NCBI RefSeq assembly: GCF_024753285.1
Contig: NZ_JANUGW010000014.1
Location: 62,001-126,000 of the forward strand
Length of the DNA: 64,000 nt
DNA from: Massilia pinisoli
GTDB taxonomy: Bacteria > Pseudomonadota > Gammaproteobacteria > Burkholderiales > Burkholderiaceae_D
Direction of reading: 5' to 3'
Shown: one piece after another, positions 1 through 7,269 of the stretch
Numbering within the stretch: the stretch's first letter is position 1
Layout: the number at the start of each line of letters is the position of its first letter
The notes under the pieces: generated by a model
Database searches by the model: none
Seen by the model: the letters and a program-made list of their open reading frames with translations, nothing else
Told to the model about the DNA's origin: nothing
Made by a program: the position numbers and the translations under genes

Positions 1-540
1 GGATGGCCGTACAGCTATTACGGGCAGCACGTCGACCCGCGTGTGATGCCTCAGCGGCCAGACCTGGTCGCCAAAGCGATCGTGCCTGACTACGCGCTCG
101 GCTCGCACGTGGCATCTCTTGGTCTTGTCTTCAACACCCCGGGTAGCACCATGCCGCCAAGCTTTCGCGAAGGGGCGTTTGTCGGCGAGCACGGCAGCTG
201 GGACCGCAGTCCGCCCAGCGGCTACAAGGTCGTGTTCGTGCCGTTCCACGACGGTAAGCCGTCTGGTAAGCCTGTCGATGTCGTGACCGGCTTCCTGGCG
301 AATGGCCACGCGAAGGGGCGCCCGGTCGGGCTGGCAATGGATCGCAGCGGCGCACTCCTGGTTGCGGACGATGTCGGCAATACGGTCTGGCGCGTCAGCG
401 CGGCGGGGGGCCTTGAGGTGTTGACGAAGGCGCGGCCGCCCGCCTTCTTTTGTCGGCTCGGGCCAGATCGTGTGTGCCGGTCGGGATTGGGGAGCACGGC
501 AACGGGCCTCGGCTCAATCCCTGACCTATCGCTGCGCTAA
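1..540 (+). CDS. Sorbosone dehydrogenase family protein, C-terminal part (5' truncated by window edge)
   Basis: The reading frame is open from the first base, so the gene begins outside the window. The visible ~179 residues match the C-terminal blades of the L-sorbosone/PQQ-type sugar dehydrogenase beta-propeller family. Recognisable blocks are FREGAFVGEHGSWDRSP, GYKVVFVPF, GRPVGLAMDRSGALLVADD and GNTVWRVSAA. Proteins of this family are normally exported and oxidise sugars or aldehydes; substrate cannot be told from this part. Family members usually stop shortly after the WRV motif. Here about 43 further residues of low similarity follow (AGGLEVLT to the stop), which suggests a small 3' frameshift or a changed end. 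The family call is good, the exact function is not. Confidence 0.75.
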   Translation, partial: GWPYSYYGQHVDPRVMPQRPDLVAKAIVPDYALGSHVASLGLVFNTPGSTMPPSFREGAFVGEHGSWDRSPPSGYKVVFVPFHDGKPSGKPVDVVTGFLANGHAKGRPVGLAMDRSGALLVADDVGNTVWRVSAAGGLEVLTKARPPAFFCRLGPDRVCRSGLGSTATGLGSIPDLSLR

Positions 541-698
541 CTCGACTGGCATGCCAGCCCGGATCGTGTTGTGTATTTCGGCTACGGCATCTGTTTCGCG
601 CAGTAGTTGCGCTATCGAGGAACTGGAGGCGGACGAGGACACGGTTGTCCGGTAGGTAATATTGACAAGCCGGCTTGAGCGACCCCCGCTCAAAGCTG

Positions 699-1418
699 TT
701 ACCGCCGCGAGCGCAGGATCGAAAACGGTATCAGCGCAGACACCTTGCGGCGATAGGCGCAATAGCTGTCGCCCATCGCATTGACGAGATCGCGCTCTTC
801 GAGAAACAGGGTCGCGATCACGCCGTACACTGTCAGAAAGCCGGCCAGCAGCGCGTGGCCGACGGTCATCGATGGCGTCGCCCAGAGCGCGATGATCAAG
901 CCCGTCTGGATCGGGTGACGCACATGGCGATAGGGGCCGCGCATCGAGAACGGCGGTTCCTGCGCCGCGGGCGAGAATGCTTGCCGCAGGCCATAGAAGT
1001 GCCATTGATCGATGCTTCGTATCGCCCAAATCAGCAACAGATTGCCGAGCGCGAACAGGCTGAGTACGGCAAGCATGCCCCATCGCGAATCGACCGTCCA
1101 CAGCGGCGCTGGCATCGGCGTCCAGAACGCGACGATCATCGCCAGTTGTACGCCCGAGACCAGGATGTAGACACTGCGCTCCAGCTCCGCGGGTACGCTG
1201 CGCCGCAGACGTTGCTTGAAAGCGGGGCGTGCCATCAGGCTGTGCAGCAGGCCGAACAAGGCGAGCAGCGCGCAGTTGCCGATGGCCGCAAGCGGGATGC
1301 TCGCTGCGGTTCCGGTATCGATACCTTTCGGCGTCCAGTTCTGGAGGAAGCCGATGAAGTACAGTTGCGTGGCCTGGGCCGCCAGGAATGCCGACAGGGC
1401 GATGAGACGGATAGTCAT
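699..1418 (-). CDS. NnrU/MddA-like integral membrane methyltransferase family protein
   Basis: A 239-residue hydrophobic protein with about six membrane segments. The C-terminal part carries the isoprenylcysteine-methyltransferase/NnrU/PEMT-like signature: GPYRHVRHPIQTG, followed by the FLEERDLV block and a final GDSYCAYRRKV. That is the S-adenosylmethionine-binding region of the family, which includes methanethiol S-methyltransferase (MddA). The start at 1418 was chosen because it follows a GGAGAA ribosome-binding site and gives a normal family length; the frame stays open far upstream but overlaps the divergent gene at 1503. The two genes share an 84-bp intergenic region. The substrate is inferred only from family resemblance. 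Confidence 0.7.
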   Translation of the reverse strand: MTIRLIALSAFLAAQATQLYFIGFLQNWTPKGIDTGTAASIPLAAIGNCALLALFGLLHSLMARPAFKQRLRRSVPAELERSVYILVSGVQLAMIVAFWTPMPAPLWTVDSRWGMLAVLSLFALGNLLLIWAIRSIDQWHFYGLRQAFSPAAQEPPFSMRGPYRHVRHPIQTGLIIALWATPSMTVGHALLAGFLTVYGVIATLFLEERDLVNAMGDSYCAYRRKVSALIPFSILRSRR

Positions 1419-1502
1419 GCTGTTCTCCTTGAATGGAATAATCTGTAGCGTATAAATGGGGCGTTCCCTGGGCGTTCCTATGATTTCAAGGAGCTGCGAT
1501 CG

Positions 1503-3119
1503 ATGACGACGCGTGAACTCAAACTGTTCGGGCAGCCGGCCATCCTCGGCCCGGACGGGGCGACGCCGGTCAGGCTCAAGCGGTGCGCCCTGCTGCTGGC
1601 CATGTTGGCCTCGACGCCGGACGGCATGGAACGCGCGACGCTGGCCGAGCGGTTGTGGGAAGAGGGGGAGGAGGCCGCGCGCCTGCGGCGGCTGCGGCGG
1701 CTGGTATTCGAAGCGCGCGGTCTGCTGGGCGAAGACGCATTGCCGGAACAGAGCGGGCGGCTCGCGCTCAGCGACGCATGGCGGGCGCACTGCGATGTCG
1801 CGCGCTACCTGCAGCAATATCACAGCCTGATCCATCACGGCGGGAACGTGTCGGCGCCCGTGCCCGCATTCGATATCGTGCAAGCCGCGCGCGCCCCGCT
1901 GCTCGGCGACTGGGCGTTCGACGAGCGGACGCAGGCGGCCGAATGGCTCGATTTTCAGCGCACTGCGCAAAGCAGCCGTTGCCGCCGCATGCGCGACAAG
2001 ATCGTCGCGTCGCTTCTGGCACAAGGCGCGCACGATGATGCACTGCGTATGATGTTGGCCGACATCGAGCGCGACCGGATCGACGAAGCAGGCTGGGAAC
2101 AGGCGGCCATCATGCTGTTCAACGCGGGACGCGACGAGGAATGTATTGCGCGGTACCGCACCCTGCGCGGCAATCTGTTCGAAGCGCTCGGCGTCGAGGT
2201 GTCCGCCTCGTTCACGCGGCTGGCGCGCAATGCCGAGGCCAGGCTGGCGCTGCGCAACGTCTGGGGACAGTCGCGTCCGCGCACTTCGTACACGGATGCA
2301 GGCGGCGTCTATCTTGCCTGGCAGTGCTTCGGCGCTGGCAAGACCGACCTGCTGATTATTCCCGGCTTCGTATCGAACGTGGAGATGGCCTGGGAGCAGC
2401 CGGAGCTTGCGACTTTCCTGGCGCGCGCGGCGCGGGAGTTCCGCGTGATCATGTTCGACCGACGCGGCGTCGGGCTGTCGGACCGTACGCTGGAAGACCC
2501 ATCGATGTCGACCGCAGTGAGCGATGTCCTGGCGGTGCTGGATGCCGCCGACAGCAAGAGCGCGGTGGTATTTGGTGCGTCGGAAGGCGGGCCGGTGGCG
2601 ATTCAGCTGTGCTGCGCGCATCCGCAGCGCGTACGGGCACTATGCTTGTATGCCGCGCTGCCGAAGGGCACCGCGAGCGCCAGCTACGGTTCCGCGCTGA
2701 CGTCTCAGCAGTACGACCTCTGGCGCGAGCGGCTGGTCGCGGACTGGGGCACCGGCCGCAGCATTGCCGCGTTCGCCCCTTCCCATGCCAACGATCCGAC
2801 CCTGAACGACTGGTGGGCTCGCCTGTTGCGGCTGTCGAGCAGCCCGGGGACGATCGCAGGCATCCTGGACCAGTTGCGCAATATCGACGTGACGGCGCTG
2901 CTCCCGTGCGTGCGGTGTCCGACCGTCCTGATGCACCGCCGGGGCGACCGGGCGGTCCGCATCGAGGCCTCGAGATTCATGGCGGCGTCCATTCCCGGCG
3001 CAAGCCTGGTCGACCTCGAGGGCGCTGACCACTGGTGGTGGCTCGATGATGTCGATGTGCTTCTCGGCAGATTGCTGGCATTGCGTGACGGCGTCGAGTC
3101 TCTTGAAAACGGAAAATAG
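1503..3119 (+). CDS. Transcriptional-activator-like (BTAD/winged-helix) protein fused to an alpha/beta hydrolase
   Basis: 538 residues with two halves. Residues ~1-245 resemble the DNA-binding plus bacterial transcriptional activation (helical TPR-like) region of SARP/AfsR-type regulators: an ELKLFGQPAI start, a winged-helix RLKRCALLLAML segment, then helical repeats. Residues ~262-525 are an alpha/beta hydrolase. The nucleophile elbow is GASEGG (Ser ~360), the acid lies near HRRGDRAV and the histidine in GADHWWW. Such fusions may use the hydrolase fold as a sensor or as an enzyme. It is divergent from the membrane methyltransferase gene, so it may control it. No signal peptide is seen; it should be cytoplasmic. 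Confidence 0.7.
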   Translation: MTTRELKLFGQPAILGPDGATPVRLKRCALLLAMLASTPDGMERATLAERLWEEGEEAARLRRLRRLVFEARGLLGEDALPEQSGRLALSDAWRAHCDVARYLQQYHSLIHHGGNVSAPVPAFDIVQAARAPLLGDWAFDERTQAAEWLDFQRTAQSSRCRRMRDKIVASLLAQGAHDDALRMMLADIERDRIDEAGWEQAAIMLFNAGRDEECIARYRTLRGNLFEALGVEVSASFTRLARNAEARLALRNVWGQSRPRTSYTDAGGVYLAWQCFGAGKTDLLIIPGFVSNVEMAWEQPELATFLARAAREFRVIMFDRRGVGLSDRTLEDPSMSTAVSDVLAVLDAADSKSAVVFGASEGGPVAIQLCCAHPQRVRALCLYAALPKGTASASYGSALTSQQYDLWRERLVADWGTGRSIAAFAPSHANDPTLNDWWARLLRLSSSPGTIAGILDQLRNIDVTALLPCVRCPTVLMHRRGDRAVRIEASRFMAASIPGASLVDLEGADHWWWLDDVDVLLGRLLALRDGVESLENGK

Positions 3120-3384
3120 TATAAATCGTTTATCTAATTTGCCCGGGTCTATGGCTCAAAGCAAGTGCGCCATGTTGCACTGGCACTGCAAATGAGCGTT
3201 GCGACAAACAGCGAATTGCCGCGCTTTATCGGCGTAGCATCTGGCCCACGTTTCCCTACCTATCCCGGTTTCTCACTCGAGAACACACCCATGCATCATG
3301 GGAGTGAAGGCACTTTTCACTACCAGCGCAATGGCGTTGCCGATTATTTGTGCAGGGAACGAAATCAGGACGACAATCCAATTA

Positions 3385-3413
3385 CCCTACATCTGTCGCT
3401 CCTACATTTGTCG
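3385..3413 (-). repeat. Iteron pair upstream of precursor gene 1
   Basis: Two tandem copies of a 14-15 bp unit. On the minus strand they read CGACAAATGTAGGAG (3413-3399) and CGACAGATGTAGGG (3398-3385). The same unit recurs at 18582-18611 and 19419-19491. In all three places it lies upstream of a small precursor gene and in the same orientation relative to that gene (reading CCCTACAT-Y-TGTCG toward the start codon). Here it is about 150 bp before the start at 3562. A binding-site array for a dedicated regulator is the likeliest role; this is inference. Confidence 0.7.
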
Positions 3414-3501
3414 GATGTACGGAATTCGTCCAGTTGAAATATATTTGAAGCGTCTTTGGCCACATGGAATGTTGTAGCACGCCTGAGCCAATGTGATATC
3501 G

Positions 3502-3539
3502 GACCGAAAGACCTCTCGACGTCTGAAGACGATGAGATG
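3502..3539 (+). promoter_or_regulatory. 38-bp conserved box upstream of precursor gene 1
   Basis: A block of 38 bp that aligns without gaps to 18481-18518 and 19232-19269 (both read on the minus strand). Shared positions are RGACCGAA at the left, TC-TYGAMGTCT in the middle and AGAT at the right end. It ends 22 bp before the ATG at 3562. The TCGACG/TTGACG portion could be a -35 element, but no consistent -10 is visible across the three copies, so it may instead be an operator or a leader-RNA element. Confidence 0.6.
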
Positions 3540-3561
3540 CCAACAAACAATAGGAGGTGAT

Positions 3562-3735
3562 ATGAGTAACAAAAAACTGAAAGAGGCTCTGGGAGACGCA
3601 CTGGATTCGGACAAGGATCGCAAACCGCAAGAGCAAGTCCGCACCGACGCTGAACTGAGTAATGTCGACCTTGAAGGCGTTGCTGGAGGCAGCAGCATAC
3701 CTCCGTGCTCCAGCTTTTGTTATGAGCCAGACTGA
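3562..3735 (+). CDS. RiPP precursor peptide 1 (double-glycine leader, Cys-x3-Cys core)
   Basis: 57 residues. The start follows a strong AGGAGG ribosome-binding site at 3553-3558. The leader begins MSNKKLKEAL and ends DLEGVAGG (residues 36-43). The predicted core after the GG is SSIPPCSSFCYEPD, with two cysteines spaced C-x3-C. Leader start and GG context match the peptides at 18277 and 19038, which makes this a member of the same precursor family even though it lies about 12 kb away at the other end of the locus. The C39 peptidase encoded at 10157 is the obvious candidate to cut after GG, and the radical SAM protein at 16817 to modify it. Product activity is unknown. Confidence 0.75.
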   Translation: MSNKKLKEALGDALDSDKDRKPQEQVRTDAELSNVDLEGVAGGSSIPPCSSFCYEPD

Positions 3736-4541
3736 GTTTGAAAGAAGTGGATTAGACGTCGACCCGGTCGGTTCGATTAATACTGCGCCGGAGGCAACGT
3801 GGATGTCGACAGTCATTGCTTTCGACGCGATTCTCTGTCCATTAATATTTACTGATGGCGAATTTTCATTTTGCATTGACGGGTTGGATTATTCCGGTCG
3901 GAGGCGCCGGTTGTCGACGGACGCTAACGGAGCCTTCTCTTTTCTGCGTTCCGCGTAAAACGGTGCGTCGGAGTTCGACCCTCTCTACGGGTGGCGCTGC
4001 GTGCCTTCACGCCTTGCACGACGAGGTGCTGACGTGGGCCGTTCAAGCCGCGCACCGGCAAAGGTGCGCAATCCGCGTCGCGCCGCGCTTGCCCGAGTAG
4101 CGAAAGCAAGGATTCGCGGCGGATCGCGGTTGCATTGCCCCACCAACGGCACATAGGTTCGACAGGCCCGCAAGGGGTCGCCGTCCTGACCGTAAAGCGT
4201 TGTGGGAGGCGGCCCAGCGCAGACGGCCGCCGTGCGCGCCGAAGTCCGGTGGCGCCAGAGGCCACTCGTGTCTCGGCAACCTTGCCGCCCCAGCTGTGCT
4301 GACGGTTTCAACAGAATTCACGGACCGCGGTACGGCACGTCTACGCCGGTTTTGATTTCAGGCTGTCGCTCCCCTCAACCGCATCGCGTTTGGTCGTACA
4401 GCTCTACCGCCCATTCTCCGCGACCACGCAGTCAAGAATTGCTAGCAATGCCTCACTCAACACTGATGTGACAAAGCGCGTATTTGTTCAGAGTGATAAC
4501 CGTTAAACTGGAGGATTAAGGTTTTTTTCGGTATTTTTGTT
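3736..4541. other. Gene-poor stretch, probably debris at island edge
   Basis: About 800 bp without a convincing gene. An open frame from ATG 3721 to 3958 overlaps the precursor stop but has no ribosome-binding site and no recognisable protein. The segment ~3950-4320 is GC-richer than its surroundings and open in all three minus-strand frames, as decayed or transferred DNA often is; I do not recognise it. The last ~150 bp are AT-richer and precede the gene at 4542. Confidence 0.4.
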
Positions 4542-6023
4542 ATGATCGCACTGGTTTCCCGTCCGTTGCGCGCCATCGCCTGCGCCATTTTGCTCATAGG
4601 GACCTATATGCCGATTGATGGCTTTGCGGAGGGCACGGCAAACTGGGCGGCGCTCGCGCGCAGAGACCTTCAGTTCGCAGGCGACACAATCGCTTCGAGG
4701 CACGCGGGCGCGGTGGATGGGCAAGCCAGCGTCACCGGACCGCTCGTGAACGGGCTGCGAGCAGCGTTGGCGGAGACTGAGGCCGTTCATAACGAGCAGG
4801 ATTATCTGCGAGTAATGACGCGCTTTATTGCCGGATTTGGCGATCCCCACACCGGAATCGACTTGCATCTTGCTCCTCGCGGCTGGACCGGCATCCTACT
4901 TGACCAAGTCGAAGCGCGCTATCGCGTCGTATGGTCAGAAGCCGGTTGGCCAAATGAACTGCCGCCAGTCGGCGCCGTCGCTGTGAGTTGCGATGGTGTT
5001 TACACTGGCACCTATCTGCAGCTGAAAGTCGGACCGTTCGTGAATCGCAGCGCAGAATATGCCACGACCTTGAGTTCGTTGGCTCAACAATCCATGTTCG
5101 AAACTGGCCTTGGCTGGACGCCAGCCCAGTGTGTATTTGAGCTGGCCGACGGCACTTCGCGCCGCTTCGACCTGCCGCTACGCCGCGTGCCTGAACAGGT
5201 TAGCCATTCACGGTTGAACGCCCTCCGCTCCATTTACCACACGACGGCCAAGCCGGTCGGGGTGACCCAGTTGGGGCCCGGCCGCTATTGGGTCGGCATG
5301 CCGACTTTCGATGGCAGGCAGGCAAGTGCAGCCTATGAAGCGCTCTATCCGAAACTGGCGGCGCTGAAGCAGCCCGCATGGGTCGTTCTGGACCTGCGCG
5401 GCAATGGTGGCGGCGATTCGACCTGGGGCACGCGCGCGCTCGGTGCCCTGTATGGCACGGATTACAGCAACCAACTGGAAGAAGCCGGCGGTCAACAAGA
5501 GTATCTCATTGCCGACAGCGTAACGGTAGATCTGCTCAAGAGGTATATTGCGGCACCAGAATTCGCAAACTCAAGAGAGGATATGATCGAGGTCCTCGCG
5601 AAGGTCCACGCAGCGATAAAGGCGGGCAGCAAGATGGCGCTTGTGTCCGGACAAGCCGATGGCCTAACCGCGGATGTCATTCCTGCGCTCGTGGTCCATC
5701 GCACGCACGGCCCCCGCCTGGCCGCAATCATCGACCGCAATTGCTTCAGTTCGTGCATGAATGTCCTGCAACAGATCCGCGCAACCGGAGACGCTGTCGT
5801 ATTAGGGGAGCCGACCATTGGCTATTCTCCTTTCGGTGAAATCACCAGGATCGATCTGCCAAGCGGGCGCGGGACCTTGCTGATTCCGTCCGCTGTGTTC
5901 AGGACTGCCCAGGCAACACGCGAACCATTCCTTCCGGACTATGCATTCCCAGGGAAAATGGGCGACGATAACGCGCTGACAGCCTGGGTCAACCGTATTC
6001 TCGACGGATTGGCTGCGCACTGA
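4542..6023 (+). CDS. S41 (C-terminal processing/tricorn-like) family peptidase, exported
   Basis: 493 residues. An N-terminal signal sequence (about residues 1-30, RAIACAILLIGTYMPIDGFA) points to the cell envelope. The S41 core is visible in the second half: VVLDLRGNGGGDSTWGT near residue 280-297, the serine region RNCFSSCMNVLQQI near 405, then LGEPTIGYSPFGE and a final LPSGRGTLLIPSAVFRTA. S41 enzymes cleave peptides with Ser/Lys or Ser-based centres; which residues act here I cannot assign. The gene ends 11 bp from the convergent lipoprotein gene of the export operon. It may process or degrade the exported peptide or a target, or be unrelated. Confidence 0.7.
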   Translation: MIALVSRPLRAIACAILLIGTYMPIDGFAEGTANWAALARRDLQFAGDTIASRHAGAVDGQASVTGPLVNGLRAALAETEAVHNEQDYLRVMTRFIAGFGDPHTGIDLHLAPRGWTGILLDQVEARYRVVWSEAGWPNELPPVGAVAVSCDGVYTGTYLQLKVGPFVNRSAEYATTLSSLAQQSMFETGLGWTPAQCVFELADGTSRRFDLPLRRVPEQVSHSRLNALRSIYHTTAKPVGVTQLGPGRYWVGMPTFDGRQASAAYEALYPKLAALKQPAWVVLDLRGNGGGDSTWGTRALGALYGTDYSNQLEEAGGQQEYLIADSVTVDLLKRYIAAPEFANSREDMIEVLAKVHAAIKAGSKMALVSGQADGLTADVIPALVVHRTHGPRLAAIIDRNCFSSCMNVLQQIRATGDAVVLGEPTIGYSPFGEITRIDLPSGRGTLLIPSAVFRTAQATREPFLPDYAFPGKMGDDNALTAWVNRILDGLAAH

Positions 6024-6034
6024 ATCACCTGACC

Positions 6035-7255
6035 TCAATTCGTCCTGTTCGCGCCGTGTGGGGACGGTAGCAATTGGGCGGACCTTTTGTCGCGTGAAAT
6101 TTCGACGGCAGGCATCGGGGCAGGGTAAAAGAATCTTCCGTCCTTGACGACAGCCATGACCAGGCGCTTGGCCACGACATCGCCTTTCGCATCGAATGTC
6201 TGAGCACCCGTCACACCCTGCCAGTTTTTCGTCGAGTGAAGAACGGTACCTACCTTAGCGGGATCAGTGCTGTGCGCGCTGCGCATGGCATATGCAAGAA
6301 GCTTCATCGCATCGTAACCTTGAGCAGCTGCGCTGTCCGGGACCATACCGTACTTGTCCGCGTACCGCTGCGTGAACGATTGGACATTCTCCCGATTGTC
6401 ATTTGGGTTAAAGAGCGTGAACACAACAACCCCTTCCGCGTTGGATTTGCCTAGTCGAATCAAATCGGGGGAATCGAGGCCGGCGCCACCGAAAATCGGC
6501 ACCTTCAGGCCAGCTGACTGCGCCGCTCGAAGAATGTCGGCACTGTCCGGAAAAGAGCCCACCAGAAAAACCGCATCCAGCTTGAAATAATGGGCCCAAT
6601 CGGCCATGATGCTCTCGTGATCACGTGCCTTGGCATCGTAAGACCGCCGGTCGACGATCGATAGGCCGATATCATCCGCACGTTGTTCAAAATAGTTGGC
6701 CAAGTCCACGCCGTCATCGTTCTTGATGTAGTAGATCGCGATGTTGTGATAGCCTTGCGCCGCCGCCCAATCTGCGATCTGCCGTCCCTGTTCGGAATTG
6801 TTGGGAAGATTTCGAAAGATCAGCTTCCCGCCGTGTTCGGTAATCTTCTGGCCGCTCGCACCCGGCGTAATCAGCAATAACCCGGCTCGCTCATAAATTT
6901 TTGCGGCGGGTTCCGTAATATATGAGTTCAGATGCCCGATAACGGCGGAGATGTCTATATTGTCGGCAATTTCCTGCGCGACGAGGCGTCCTGTCGACAG
7001 CGCTCCTTCATCATCTTTCAACAGTAATTTTACTTTTCTGCCGCTGAAGACGCCGCCTTTGCTATTGATCTCATCCGTCGCAAGCGTAATGCCGTTGACC
7101 AGCGTCGCCTTCCCGCCATTCAGAGGCCAAGCTACCGCCACCGTAATATCGCCGGCCGCTTGATCAAGGTGCTCGGCGCGACGCTGCGCGATTGATCTGG
7201 TATCGCACGCAGCCAGAGTAAGCGCCAATAACAACCCGAATGCCCAATTTCTCAT
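6035..7255 (-). CDS. Branched-chain amino-acid-type (Peripla_BP_6) solute-binding lipoprotein
   Basis: 406 residues with a lipoprotein signal (GLLLALTLAACD, lipobox LAAC at about 14-17). The body is a type-1 periplasmic binding fold of the LivK kind: GDITVAVAWPLNGG, LATDEINSKGGV, LLLKDDEGALSTGR, YDAMKLLAYAMRS. It starts 14 bp after the stop of the NHLM ABC gene, so it is the last gene of that minus-strand operon. No matching permease or ATPase for amino-acid uptake is nearby. It may bind a peptide or signal linked to the exported product, or serve as an immunity/sensing protein; that is inference. Signal and fold are clear, ligand unknown. Confidence 0.75.
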   Translation of the reverse strand: MRNWAFGLLLALTLAACDTRSIAQRRAEHLDQAAGDITVAVAWPLNGGKATLVNGITLATDEINSKGGVFSGRKVKLLLKDDEGALSTGRLVAQEIADNIDISAVIGHLNSYITEPAAKIYERAGLLLITPGASGQKITEHGGKLIFRNLPNNSEQGRQIADWAAAQGYHNIAIYYIKNDDGVDLANYFEQRADDIGLSIVDRRSYDAKARDHESIMADWAHYFKLDAVFLVGSFPDSADILRAAQSAGLKVPIFGGAGLDSPDLIRLGKSNAEGVVVFTLFNPNDNRENVQSFTQRYADKYGMVPDSAAAQGYDAMKLLAYAMRSAHSTDPAKVGTVLHSTKNWQGVTGAQTFDAKGDVVAKRLVMAVVKDGRFFYPAPMPAVEISRDKRSAQLLPSPHGANRTN

Positions 7256-7269
7256 GGTGATTCCAATTC

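Noticed and set aside
699..2621. A 640-codon minus-strand frame covering the methyltransferase and the regulator gene
   Set aside because: Only the last 239 codons resemble a protein family; the rest is the complement of the GC-rich regulator-hydrolase gene.
3721..3958. Open frame of 78 codons overlapping the end of precursor 1, possibly coupled
   Set aside because: No ribosome-binding site other than the precursor's own, unnatural composition, and it overlaps an equally long open frame on the other strand.
4040..4330. Possible insertion-sequence remnant in the GC-richer patch before the S41 peptidase
   Set aside because: No transposase motif, no terminal inverted repeats and no target duplication could be found.
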